In this document: positions 35,436 through 44,115 of the stretch, in pieces
How the letters are laid out: each line of letters begins with the position of its first letter
How positions within the stretch are numbered: position 1 is the first letter of the stretch
NCBI GenBank assembly: GCA_017458005.1
Contig: JAFTGH010000035.1
Location: 1-64,000, forward strand
Direction of reading: 5' to 3'
From: Prevotella sp.
GTDB lineage: Bacteria > Bacteroidota > Bacteroidia > Bacteroidales > Bacteroidaceae
Length of the DNA stretch: 64,000 nt
Position numbers and translations under genes: made by a program
The notes under the pieces: generated by a model
The model's input: only the letters and a program-made list of their open reading frames with translations
Databases searched by the model: none
What the model was told of the DNA's origin: nothing

Positions 35436-35930
35436 ATGAAGAAAGTACTTTTAATGTTGTTTATGTTTGCCCCTTTGGCAACATTTGCACAGAAGTTTGG
35501 TCATGTTAACTCTCAGGAGATCATCCAGGCTATGCCTGAGTTCACCAAGGCTCGTACCGATATCGAGGCATTGACCAAGACCTATGAGGCAGACCTGAAG
35601 AGTATGCAGGATGAGTTGCAGAAGAAGGCTGAGGCTTATGAGAAGGAGCAGGCTACCCTGCCCGCTAACATCAAGGAGCGTCGTGAGAAGGAACTGCAGG
35701 ATATGTACCAGAAGATTCAGCAGACCTATCAGGATAACCAGCAGGCTCTTGCCAAAGAGCAGTCGGAGAGAATGCAGGCTATCCAGACCAAGGTACTTGA
35801 CGCTATCAAGCAGGTAGGTCAGTCTGGCAACTACGTGTATATCATGGATCTCGCAGGTGGTGTTCCTTATATCAGTTCCACCCTCTCTACGGATGTTACC
35901 GCAGAGGTCAAGAAGAAACTTGGTTTGTAA
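35436..35930 (+). CDS. OmpH/Skp periplasmic chaperone (2)
   Basis: It has 164 residues with signal peptide MKKVLLMLFMFAPLATFAQ, the family start KFGHVNSQEIIQAMPEFTKA, a coiled coil (about 45-120; DELQKKAEAYEKEQATLPAN), and a C-terminal GGVPYISSTLSTDVT strand. It is the most canonical of the three, with typical length and biased codon use that suggests good expression. Confidence 0.9.
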   Translation: MKKVLLMLFMFAPLATFAQKFGHVNSQEIIQAMPEFTKARTDIEALTKTYEADLKSMQDELQKKAEAYEKEQATLPANIKERREKELQDMYQKIQQTYQDNQQALAKEQSERMQAIQTKVLDAIKQVGQSGNYVYIMDLAGGVPYISSTLSTDVTAEVKKKLGL

Positions 35931-35950
35931 TTAATTAATAAACATACGAT

Positions 35951-36463
35951 ATGAAACGGTTTTTATTACTATTATTAACCGTCATCTCTCTTTCAGCATC
36001 GGCACAGTCTACTGAGCCGTTGCTGAAATTTGGTTTTCTGAGTTATGAGGGAGTACTGCAGTCGATGAGTGACTATGCCCTTGTCGAGGCGAATATGCAG
36101 CAACTTCAGGATCAGTATGCCGCAGAGCAGAAACGAGTAGAGGACGAGTTTAACAAGAAGTATGAGGAGTTCCTTGACGGACAGCGCGAATTCCCACAGA
36201 CCATCTTGCAGAAGCGCCAGAGTGAGTTGCAGGAGTTGATGGAGAAGAACATCGCCTTCAAGAAAGAGTGTCAGCGTCAACTTGCCGAGGCAAGAGAGCA
36301 GGCATTGGCTCCTTTGAAGCAGCGTCTTGCTGACGCCTTGGTGAAGGTGGGCGGTGAGCAGGCTCTTGCCTTTATCCTCAACACCGACCAGAATGTAGCC
36401 CCTTGGATCAATACCGCTATGGGTGTTGACGTGACAGAGGCTGTGAAGGTGTTGCTGAAATAA
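35951..36463 (+). CDS. OmpH/Skp periplasmic chaperone (3)
   Basis: It has 170 residues with signal peptide ending SASAQ, LKFGFLSYEGVLQSMSDYAL, a coiled coil (about 50-125), and a C-terminal WINTAMGVDVTEAVK strand. It is more diverged than copies 1 and 2, which may indicate a different client. The murI start overlaps its stop (TAATG). Confidence 0.87.
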   Translation: MKRFLLLLLTVISLSASAQSTEPLLKFGFLSYEGVLQSMSDYALVEANMQQLQDQYAAEQKRVEDEFNKKYEEFLDGQREFPQTILQKRQSELQELMEKNIAFKKECQRQLAEAREQALAPLKQRLADALVKVGGEQALAFILNTDQNVAPWINTAMGVDVTEAVKVLLK

Positions 36464-37329
36464 TGACTAACAGCCAACAGCCAATAGCCAATAGCCAACT
36501 GCCCAAGATACCCGGACCTATCGGTATCTTTGACAGTGGATATGGCGGACTGACCATCCTGCATGGCATCCGCCAATTGTTGCCCCAGTATGACTACCTC
36601 TACTTGGGCGATAATGCCCGCGCACCTTACGGTACTCGCTCCTTCGATGTGGTCTATGAGTTCACCCGTCAGGCGGTCATCCGTCTCTTCGAGATGGGCT
36701 GCCATCTGGTGGTCTTGGGGTGTAACACGGCTTCGGCAAAGGCGTTACGCACCATTCAGCAGAACGACCTCCCCAACCTTGACCCGCAGCGTCGTGTCTT
36801 GGGTATCATACGTCCTACAGCAGAGGTGATTGGGTCATTGACCCATTCACGTCATGTGGGTATCTTTGCTACCGAGGGTACTATCAAGAGCGAGAGTTAT
36901 AACTTAGAGATTCATAAGTTTTTTCCAGACATTCAGGTCAGCGGTGTCGCCTGTCCGTTCTGGGTCCCCTTGGTGGAGTATAATGAGGCTGACTCCCCGG
37001 GCGCGGACTATTTCGTGAAGAAGCGCATCGACCAGATCCTGCGCATGGACCCAGAGATAGACACCATCATCTTAGGCTGTACCCATTATCCTATCCTATT
37101 GCCTAAGATTCATAAGTACATCCCCCGTGGCATCCGTATTATCTCACAAGGGGAGTATGTCGCAGAGGCATTGCAAAAGTATTTCCTGCGCCATCCCGAC
37201 GTGGAGCAGCGTTGCACACAAGGCGGTCAGGTGCATTACCTGACGACCGAGAATCCTGAGAAGTTCAAGGAACAGGCACAGTTGTTCCTCCACGAGCCAG
37301 TGGAAGTGGAGAATATCACGCTTGGCTAG
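36463..37329 (+). CDS. murI: Glutamate racemase
   Basis: It makes D-glutamate for peptidoglycan. The 288-residue protein shows GIFDSGYGGLTIL, YLGDNARAPYG, the catalytic LGCNTASAKALR (first Cys) and ILGCTHYPILLP (second Cys). The first 14 residues (NSQQPIANSQLP) are encoded by five heptamers and are not part of the family fold; a downstream start is not available as ATG before the GPIGIFDSG core. It is the last gene of the envelope operon and overlaps the convergent permease gene by 4 nt. Confidence 0.95.
   Translation: MTNSQQPIANSQLPKIPGPIGIFDSGYGGLTILHGIRQLLPQYDYLYLGDNARAPYGTRSFDVVYEFTRQAVIRLFEMGCHLVVLGCNTASAKALRTIQQNDLPNLDPQRRVLGIIRPTAEVIGSLTHSRHVGIFATEGTIKSESYNLEIHKFFPDIQVSGVACPFWVPLVEYNEADSPGADYFVKKRIDQILRMDPEIDTIILGCTHYPILLPKIHKYIPRGIRIISQGEYVAEALQKYFLRHPDVEQRCTQGGQVHYLTTENPEKFKEQAQLFLHEPVEVENITLG
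36469..36503 (+). repeat. Five heptamers encoding the MurI N-terminus (class H)
   Basis: AACAGCC, AACAGCC, AATAGCC, AATAGCC, AACTGCC immediately follow the start codon region. Confidence 0.75.
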
Positions 37330-38555
37330 TTCAACAATTGCTTGGCGAAATAGCGGACAGGGTACCAGACACTGAGGAAGCCGACGGCAAGGACGGTGAC
37401 GAAAATCAGTACGATGTCCCAAGGGTGGACGCTGACGGGATAGGCATCAATGATGAACGAGCCCTCCGACTCCCCTAAGCGCACGATACCGTATTGCTGT
37501 TGCAGCCAACAGAGCAATAGTCCGATGGCAATGCCGATCACTGCTCCCATGGCGGAAATCATACGACCCTCAAAGAGGAAGATATGAATGATCTGTTTGT
37601 CGGAAGCCCCGAGGTTCCGCAGGGTCACCACGTCGTTCTTCTTGTCGATCATCAGCATGGAGAGGCTTCCGATGATGTTAAAGCAGGCGATGACGAGGAT
37701 AAACGTGAGGAAGATATAAGCCATCAGTTTCTCTATCTTCATGATGCGGAAGGTGTCGTCCTGCTGCTCATAACGGTCACGCACCAGGAAACGGTCGCCC
37801 GCTATTGCCTGCATCTCCTCCTTCACCTTATCGAAATTACTGCCAGGTTTCAGGCGCAACTCCAGCGACGAGAGCATGCCCTGCTGGTCGAACAACTGAC
37901 GGGTAAAGGCGATAGAGGTGATGATATACCGCTTGTCGTATTTCCCTTGCTGGATGCTGAACAGGACTCCTGGCGAATATAACTCATCCTCCACGAACCC
38001 TTCCTGTAGGTTGGCAAGGTTCAACTGTCCCTCCCTTCGTGGCGCATAGATCTTCAAGGGGCGTTCGTAGACATAGCCAGTGCCCAACTGGTAGGCGACT
38101 CCCATGCCCAAGATGCCGTAGTTCATGTCGGCGGCATGCAGCGCAAAGTCACCATCACCCTCCAAGACCTCTCGGATATGTGTCAGTTTGTCGAAGTTGT
38201 CCTCCACTCCTTTTAGTATCACCATCGCCTGTCGCTCCCCATAGACGGCAAGAGCCTGATCCTCCATTACCTCCGTCGCCACGTCGACCTGTGGTAATTG
38301 GCGTATCTGGGTCAGCAGGGAGTCGTCGGCAGCCACCGTCTTACCCTTTACAGGGGTGATCTTGATTTGCGGATCGAGTTGGGTGAAGAGTGAGGCGACC
38401 ATATCGTGGAAACCATTAAACACGCTGAGTGTCACCACCAGTGCCATAGCGGCAATAGCGACACCTACGACAGAGATACCGCTAATCACGTTGATAGCGT
38501 TGGTGCTCTTCTTGGAGAAGAGGTAGCGGCGGGCGATATAGAATGGGAAGTTCAC
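37326..38555 (-). CDS. FtsX-like ABC permease, LolC/LolE type
   Basis: It probably extracts lipoproteins from the inner membrane with a separately encoded ATPase. The 409-residue protein has four transmembrane segments: one near 25-48 (VISGISVVGVAIAAMALVVTL), then a periplasmic domain (50-270), then three segments in the C-terminal 140 residues (YIFLTFILVIACFNIIGSLSML and later). The N-terminal FYIARRYLFSKKSTNAINVIS is typical. It lies 12 nt downstream of rbfA on the same strand. Confidence 0.85.
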   Translation of the reverse strand: MNFPFYIARRYLFSKKSTNAINVISGISVVGVAIAAMALVVTLSVFNGFHDMVASLFTQLDPQIKITPVKGKTVAADDSLLTQIRQLPQVDVATEVMEDQALAVYGERQAMVILKGVEDNFDKLTHIREVLEGDGDFALHAADMNYGILGMGVAYQLGTGYVYERPLKIYAPRREGQLNLANLQEGFVEDELYSPGVLFSIQQGKYDKRYIITSIAFTRQLFDQQGMLSSLELRLKPGSNFDKVKEEMQAIAGDRFLVRDRYEQQDDTFRIMKIEKLMAYIFLTFILVIACFNIIGSLSMLMIDKKNDVVTLRNLGASDKQIIHIFLFEGRMISAMGAVIGIAIGLLLCWLQQQYGIVRLGESEGSFIIDAYPVSVHPWDIVLIFVTVLAVGFLSVWYPVRYFAKQLLN

Positions 38556-38567
38556 CTCTTCAAATTC

Positions 38568-38903
38568 TCAACTCTTCAGCAGTTCGTCAATATGGTCGAT
38601 ATAGTCGAGCGAGTCGTCAATGAAGAAGCGCAACTCGGGGACGATGCGCAGTTGATGGCGCACCCTCGTGCCCAACTCATAGCGTATCTGTTTCTCGCTC
38701 TTACGGATATTCTCCATGATCTCCTCGCCACGCTCTGACGGGAAGATGCTCAGATGGGCGGTGCAGATACTTAAGTCGGGGCTGACACGCACCCTCGTCA
38801 CACTGACCATCACTCCGCGCATACTGCGTGTCTGCTCTTGGAAGATGACACTCAACTCCTTCTGTAGCAGGCGTGCTATCTTATTCTGTCTTGTTTCTTG
38901 CAT
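38568..38903 (-). CDS. rbfA: Ribosome-binding factor A
   Basis: It assists 30S maturation at the 16S rRNA 5' end. The 111-residue protein has a KH-like fold: MQETRQNKIARLLQKELSVI, then VSVTRVRVSPDLSICTAHLS and LRIVPELRFFIDDSLDYIDHI. The length is normal. It is transcribed with the downstream permease gene from the -7 box at 38927-38934. Confidence 0.92.
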   Translation of the reverse strand: MQETRQNKIARLLQKELSVIFQEQTRSMRGVMVSVTRVRVSPDLSICTAHLSIFPSERGEEIMENIRKSEKQIRYELGTRVRHQLRIVPELRFFIDDSLDYIDHIDELLKS

Positions 38904-38912
38904 AGTCTTTCA

Positions 38913-38934
38913 TACCTTTGTCGCGGCAAAGGTA
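38913..38934. promoter_or_regulatory. Inverted pair of -7 boxes at the rbfA promoter
   Basis: TACCTTTG (38913-38920, + strand) and its reverse complement CAAAGGTA (38927-38934) face each other across 6 bp. The minus-strand box fits rbfA (ATG 38903). No rightward gene follows, so the + box is either chance or half of an operator-like palindrome. Confidence 0.5.
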
Positions 38935-38960
38935 CGAAAAATTTCTTAATAATCCATTAT

Positions 38961-39719
38961 CTATAGCGAATAAAAGGCGGTCATAAGGTCGTGACGGTAA
39001 TTCTTGCTTATCTTCAGTTCTGTCATTTCCTCAAGGGGCTCTGCTAAAATACAAGTATTATCCTGAATCATCTTGATGTGATTAATATTGACGATATATC
39101 GTTTGTGTATCTGAACAAAGTCAGGTGTATAGTTGAGGATCACATCTGATGTCGTGCGATGGCGTAGAACATAATTAATACCGTCCATGCAAACGACCTC
39201 CCACAGTTTACGTTCCTTATTATATCTGAAGAAGGCGATATTCTCTGACAGTAAGGTTATATGCTCATTTTTAGGATTGACGACAAGGATGATGGGCAGG
39301 TGCTGTTGTGCATGAGGTTGTGAGAACGGGTATTCTGCCAGTTTGTTCTCGTAATAGCGTGTCATGATTTGCCCTAACTCCTGTTCTGTGGCAGGCTTCA
39401 TGAGATAATCGAAAGCCTCCCGGCGGATAGCCTCCAACAGATATTTGTCATGACCTGTATAGAAGACGACCTTCGTCTCAGGCTTCACCTCGTTACGAAT
39501 CAGCGTACAGAATTCCAACCCAGACATCGAAGGCAGTTCCACATCGACGAAGATAAGATCGGGCTCTGTGTCTATCACCCCTTTGATACCCGTCTCCGCA
39601 TCTATCGCTTTCCCCACAACCCTTACGGAATAGTTGTCCTCCAGCATACGTGCCAGTACCTCAATAGCATCACGATTGTCATCTATGATATAGACGCTCA
39701 CTAATTTCTCCCTGTTCAT
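38961..39719 (-). CDS. LytTR-family response regulator
   Basis: It is a 252-residue protein. The receiver domain (1-125) has Asp13/Asp14 and the phospho-acceptor Asp59 in LIFVDVELPSMSG, with the conserved Thr in FYTGHDK and Lys in LMKPAT. The LytTR DNA-binding domain (about 150-250) contains VVCMDGINYVLRHRTTSDV and FVQIHKRYIVNINHIKMI. It starts 2 nt after the kinase gene ends, forming a two-component pair. Targets are unknown. Confidence 0.9.
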   Translation of the reverse strand: MNREKLVSVYIIDDNRDAIEVLARMLEDNYSVRVVGKAIDAETGIKGVIDTEPDLIFVDVELPSMSGLEFCTLIRNEVKPETKVVFYTGHDKYLLEAIRREAFDYLMKPATEQELGQIMTRYYENKLAEYPFSQPHAQQHLPIILVVNPKNEHITLLSENIAFFRYNKERKLWEVVCMDGINYVLRHRTTSDVILNYTPDFVQIHKRYIVNINHIKMIQDNTCILAEPLEEMTELKISKNYRHDLMTAFYSL

Positions 39720-39721
39720 TG

Positions 39722-41656
39722 TTATGTCGTTGTTAATGTGTAGTTATAACTATCGGGCAAGAGAATCCAAGAGCGGCAGCCCGTGACCCCATCTCTTTCA
39801 TAGTTACCGACTCCAAACTGGATAGGCACCTCGTTCTTCTCGTTGAGCATTTGGATGGTTTGTCTGACCACCTTCATGCCCGTATGTCCCTTCCCACTCG
39901 TTGCCTTCTTCAAACCCTCACCGTTGTCAAGCACCTCCACCAGCGTGGCATCACCCTGTCTGCTGACGTGGATGGTCAGCAGTCGTTGCTGCCCTTTCTG
40001 AGGTCGCATCGGGCGTAGTCCGTGCTTGATGGCATTCTCTGCGAATATCTGTATCGTCATGGCAGGCAATATGACCTGACGCATGTCGATACCTTCGTCG
40101 ACTTGTCGCTCATACTTGAATTCTTCACCCATCTGCTGTCCTTCGATGGTGGCGTAATAGTCTACGAAGGCAAGTTCCTCTTCGAGGGTGGTCGTCAGCG
40201 TATCGGCAATGGCGAGTCCTCTGCGCAACAGTTGGGTGAGCGTGTTGAAATTGACCGTCTTACCATCTTGTTGGGCAAGCATCTCATGGGTCAGCGCATT
40301 ATAGATAAAGTGAGGTGAGAGGCGATTACGGGTGTTACGCAATCGGGTCTCTATCAGTTGCTGCCTCAGTTCCAATGCCTGCATACTGGCTTTCCTACGG
40401 CGCATCATATAGAGGACGAAGAGCAAGATAACGGTCATCAGAGCCGTAGCGAATAAAGCCCACGCCAGTCTGCTGGTCATGCGACTGTGGTCTATCTGTT
40501 GCTGCTGCTCCAACAGTCGTTTGTCATGCTCATACTCCAAGAGACGAGTGCTCATCTGCATTCTCATATTCGCTGTTTTGATAGAGTCGTTGATGGCATG
40601 CAAGGCAAGGTGTGCCTGATAGGCTTTCGCCGCGTTACCAGTCTGCAGCCAGGCCTGTTCCTCAGTTTTCAGTCGCATCACCTTGGCGGCAGGAATCATC
40701 TCCTCGGGAGTATTCTCTTGTTGTATCATTCGGACAGCGTCCTGTGTCTTTCCGTTGAGCAAGGCAAGTTTCATCTTCTCTGTCTCGACATAGTAAATCA
40801 GGATGCCGAAGTTGACATGGTGGAAGAAAGAGTCAACCTCTGCGACTATGGGACGAGCCTCTTCAGCCTTCTTGAGGTTGATGAGAATCTCCGCGATATT
40901 GGTGCGCGCCGTATAATAGTCCCATGTCTTGTCGGGATTGTCCTTCACCAATGCCGCCGCCTTCTCGAAACAGGGCAATGCCTCTTGATATCGCTCTTGG
41001 AAATAATAGTCATTACCACGATTGTTGTAGTAGATAAACTGGTCTGGCTTGCTCATCTTGGGTAACAGTTGCTCACAACGTTGGTACCATTCGGCACTAT
41101 GGGTGAAGTCGTCCATGAAGGTATATACCGTACTAATGCCTAAATAGATGGCGATACGACTGTCCTCACTGGTCTGAAATGAGTCAGCGACAGCCATCGC
41201 CCGCAAATAACTGTCGGCACTCATGTCAAACCGTCCTGCCTGCCGATAGAAGTCGCCCCTGTTCAGCATGGTGATGACACGCAACTCCGGATCCATCCGT
41301 TCCTGCTCCATCATTCGGAGCGCCTCTTCTGTGTAGATAATTCCAGAGTCTGGTTTGCTGGCAAGGGCAGCGTAATAGACTCCCTGCGCTTTCAGCCAGT
41401 GTGCATGTAACTGTTTGATGGCATGGTCATTGCGTCCTTCGTTACGTAACAGGTATTGGTGAATTTGCTGATTGGTCTGCACAAACGAATCGACAGCATA
41501 CGCCTGATAGTACTTCACACCACGGTCAACCAGTTGCATATAGTAGTCATCGCTATCCTTGAGGGCACTTCCGTGTGAACTGCCCTTCCCTTGTTGTTGA
41601 CAACTAATAAGGACACCAACAACCCCTACCAACATCAAATATGTCAACTTTCTCAT
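39722..41656 (-). CDS. TPR-containing LytS-type sensor histidine kinase
   Basis: The protein has 644 residues. The N-terminus MRKLTYLMLVGVVGVLISCQ is a lipoprotein-type signal (lipobox LISC). TPR-like helices fill about 45-385, a transmembrane segment follows near 395-415 (LAWALFATALMTVILLFVLYM), then a His_kinase domain with RLSPHFIYNAL (His449) and an ATPase N-box IFAENAIKHGL plus DNGEG. The topology gives a periplasmic, possibly lipid-anchored TPR sensor. It pairs with the LytTR regulator 2 nt downstream. Confidence 0.88.
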   Translation of the reverse strand: MRKLTYLMLVGVVGVLISCQQQGKGSSHGSALKDSDDYYMQLVDRGVKYYQAYAVDSFVQTNQQIHQYLLRNEGRNDHAIKQLHAHWLKAQGVYYAALASKPDSGIIYTEEALRMMEQERMDPELRVITMLNRGDFYRQAGRFDMSADSYLRAMAVADSFQTSEDSRIAIYLGISTVYTFMDDFTHSAEWYQRCEQLLPKMSKPDQFIYYNNRGNDYYFQERYQEALPCFEKAAALVKDNPDKTWDYYTARTNIAEILINLKKAEEARPIVAEVDSFFHHVNFGILIYYVETEKMKLALLNGKTQDAVRMIQQENTPEEMIPAAKVMRLKTEEQAWLQTGNAAKAYQAHLALHAINDSIKTANMRMQMSTRLLEYEHDKRLLEQQQQIDHSRMTSRLAWALFATALMTVILLFVLYMMRRRKASMQALELRQQLIETRLRNTRNRLSPHFIYNALTHEMLAQQDGKTVNFNTLTQLLRRGLAIADTLTTTLEEELAFVDYYATIEGQQMGEEFKYERQVDEGIDMRQVILPAMTIQIFAENAIKHGLRPMRPQKGQQRLLTIHVSRQGDATLVEVLDNGEGLKKATSGKGHTGMKVVRQTIQMLNEKNEVPIQFGVGNYERDGVTGCRSWILLPDSYNYTLTTT

Positions 41657-41677
41657 CTCTTATCAATTAGCCAAGGG

Positions 41678-41685
41678 CAAAGTTA
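41678..41685 (-). promoter_or_regulatory. -7 box of the two-component operon
   Basis: On the minus strand TAACTTTG ends 21 nt before ATG 41656. Confidence 0.55.
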
Positions 41686-41802
41686 CGATAAAATCTGTAA
41701 AATACACCTTTTACACCCATAAATATTTTTGCCCTCTTACCTTGTAATTTTCTCTTCTTGCCTGCGGTTTTTCCCTCTTGCCGATTTTCAGCGTTTTCCC
41801 CG

Positions 41803-41834
41803 TTTGTTTAGAAAGCCCAAAAAACCTATCTTTG
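41803..41834 (+). promoter_or_regulatory. Promoter of the DUF4412-like operon
   Basis: TTTG 41803-41806 and TATCTTTG 41827-41834 with a 20-bp spacer; ATG at 41893. Confidence 0.7.
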
Positions 41835-41892
41835 TGGAGCAAAACTAACATGTTTTTCGTGAAATTCATAAATAATTAAAAACAGTAAGACT

Positions 41893-42792
41893 ATGAAAAA
41901 AGTAATGCTCTTAGCCCTGGTGTCAATGATGATTGGCATGGGGAATCTAACAGCCCTCGCACAGAACACCTTCGAGGGTGAGATGGTGTCTAAGTGCCAC
42001 TCCGTACAGAAGGCGAAGTCGCAGGTAACCACCAAGAATGTTTTGGCGAAGATGATCGTCAAGAATATTATGAAAAAGAACTTTGACAATAATCCGGGTT
42101 TCTATACGGGAACGTATACTGCTACAACTGTTGTCAAGGGTGAGAAGACACGTGTCCATAACTCTTATAACAATTGTTATACTCTGATAGAGAAAGAGGG
42201 CGACAAGATGAAGACCACCACGTATTTCCCATATATCAAGAAGGGGTATACTCAAATTACCGATATGACAGAGAACCAGAAACAGGTAGAGGAGATGCGT
42301 AAAGGTGAGGTAGAGAAGACGGGTGAGACCATGACAATTCTTGGTCATAAGTGTGATGTCTATAAGGTGAAGTACGAGGTGAAGACCGACTCCGCAGGAA
42401 CAACTTCAGCAACCAACCTGCATAATGAGTTCGCAGTATACGATGACCCCTCGATGCCAGGTGCCGACCAAGAGTGCCTTCCTGGTGTAAAGGGTGTCCC
42501 TCTGAAGGTGACAGTAAATACAGCCTCTCAGATCACCAATGAGATGATGAACATTGATTTTCTGATGTCCGTCGCAACTATTGTCACTGCAATTACCCCA
42601 AGGACGGTGGACGATGCAGAGTTTGAGGTTCCTGCTGACATCAAGATGATTGATATTGAGAAGAAGCCCAAGGAACTCATCAAGATGCTTGAGGACAATA
42701 AGAAATATATGATAAAGAAGAACTTGTGGACTGAGGAGTCTCCTGATGAGGCTAAGATATACGATGATCTCTCCGAGGATTGGGATTACTAG
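41893..42792 (+). CDS. Secreted DUF4412-like protein
   Basis: The 299-residue protein has signal peptide MKKVMLLALVSMMIGMGNLT ending ALAQ. The mature part begins TFEGEMVSKCHSVQ and includes ETMTILGHKCDVYKVKYE, the pattern of DUF4412-type periplasmic proteins that form a small beta barrel/sandwich. The last 70 residues are Lys/Glu-rich. It is followed 12 nt later by another exported protein. The role is unknown. Confidence 0.65.
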   Translation: MKKVMLLALVSMMIGMGNLTALAQNTFEGEMVSKCHSVQKAKSQVTTKNVLAKMIVKNIMKKNFDNNPGFYTGTYTATTVVKGEKTRVHNSYNNCYTLIEKEGDKMKTTTYFPYIKKGYTQITDMTENQKQVEEMRKGEVEKTGETMTILGHKCDVYKVKYEVKTDSAGTTSATNLHNEFAVYDDPSMPGADQECLPGVKGVPLKVTVNTASQITNEMMNIDFLMSVATIVTAITPRTVDDAEFEVPADIKMIDIEKKPKELIKMLEDNKKYMIKKNLWTEESPDEAKIYDDLSEDWDY

Positions 42793-42804
42793 AAAAACGC
42801 TGCT

Positions 42805-44061
42805 ATGAGAACAAGTCTTATAGCCATATTATTGATGGTGTCTCCTGCCGGGTTTGCTCGGTCGGGGGACTCCCTCTTTCTCTATCGGCGAGGCTCTATC
42901 TACTCTATGATGATAGGGCACCGCAACTTGCAATATGAGCAGGAGATAGAGAAAGCCTTTGATGCTATGCCTGTCCCAGACAAATACAACGACCATGGGT
43001 TGGGAAAGAAAGTGTTTTATTCCTCTGACAAGAAAATCAAGGTAAAAGATCTTGGGAACCATGGTGGCTTCGTCGTCAACGAGTCGTCCAACCCTAAGGA
43101 GATGAACGATTTCGATGCCTTCCTCCAGAGACAGTTTGTGGCGAGCCGATTGATTGCGAAATGGTTCCAGCGCAAGAGACAGGATGGTGTCTGTAACATG
43201 GAACTGATACAACAGCGCGGCTATCAGAACGCCTCAGAGGTCGACAAGCGTATGGCGGCGCTCTCCGTCCGTAAGGATGCGCTGCTGATGGATGCGGGTG
43301 AGGAACTCATAGGTAGCACTTTCGTCCTGGTCAACGACATCCGTTATATTGATAAGAGTAGGGGAACCTCTGTGGTAGGCGGCATTGTCAGCGGTGCCAT
43401 TCAGGTGGGTACAGCCCTACAGGGACAGAATACCACCGACCAAAAGAACCTTGGCGACCTTATTGCCAGTTACAAGGGATTCAATGTAAAGATAGTTACC
43501 TACCTGTATCAACTGGTATGGGATGAGGAGATGTCGTCCTTCTTTTATAATAAGGTGTACACGGAGCAACCTGACGACTCCAAGAAAGAGAACTTTGAGA
43601 ACAACAGGGGTAAGTTCTCTTTGGTCTATTTGGGAAAACAGGAAAGCAGTGGAAAGGATGTATCCTTCGCTGGAGTCAACGAGTCTGAACCGCAGCAGAT
43701 GGTACGTAAAGCATGCCAAAGGGCTTTCGATGAGAATATCGCCAATTTGCAAAAGAACTTTGAGGCGTTTAAGGTCAAGGCTCCCCTATTGAGTACGGAA
43801 CCTTTGAGATGCGAGATAGGACTCAAGGAGGGCATTACGGAAGACAGCCGTTATGAGGTTCTAGAGGTCGTCGAGGATGAGAACGGGCATGTCGAGTATA
43901 AGCGTGTCGGGGTCATCCGACCTGTCAAGGATAAGATATGGGACAATCGCTTCATGGCTGTGGAGGAAAAGGCGGAGAACGCCACCTTGGGATTTACCAC
44001 CTTTGAGAAGGTGAGAGGCGGGGACTTCTATCCTGGAATGCTGGTTCGAGAGATGAAATAG
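42805..44061 (+). CDS. Exported protein, 418 residues, unknown function
   Basis: A short signal peptide (MRTSLIAILLMVSPAGFARS) precedes a mature protein with YSMMIGHRNLQYEQEIEKAF, a Gly-rich hydrophobic stretch GTSVVGGIVSGAIQVGTALQ near 190-210 that could insert in a membrane, and a beta-rich C-terminus (RYEVLEVVEDENGHVEYKRV). It resembles conserved Bacteroidales hypotheticals but I cannot name a family. It is probably co-transcribed with the DUF4412-like gene. Confidence 0.7.
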   Translation: MRTSLIAILLMVSPAGFARSGDSLFLYRRGSIYSMMIGHRNLQYEQEIEKAFDAMPVPDKYNDHGLGKKVFYSSDKKIKVKDLGNHGGFVVNESSNPKEMNDFDAFLQRQFVASRLIAKWFQRKRQDGVCNMELIQQRGYQNASEVDKRMAALSVRKDALLMDAGEELIGSTFVLVNDIRYIDKSRGTSVVGGIVSGAIQVGTALQGQNTTDQKNLGDLIASYKGFNVKIVTYLYQLVWDEEMSSFFYNKVYTEQPDDSKKENFENNRGKFSLVYLGKQESSGKDVSFAGVNESEPQQMVRKACQRAFDENIANLQKNFEAFKVKAPLLSTEPLRCEIGLKEGITEDSRYEVLEVVEDENGHVEYKRVGVIRPVKDKIWDNRFMAVEEKAENATLGFTTFEKVRGGDFYPGMLVREMK

Positions 44062-44115
44062 AAAGTTACACTGAACAAATTATTTTGTGCTATGAAAAAG
44101 TCTGTAAGATTAACG

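Noticed and set aside
38552..38579. Further heptamer array at the rbfA-permease junction
   Set aside because: A TTC/CTC-rich stretch hints at 7-bp periodicity, but the units are too divergent to call.
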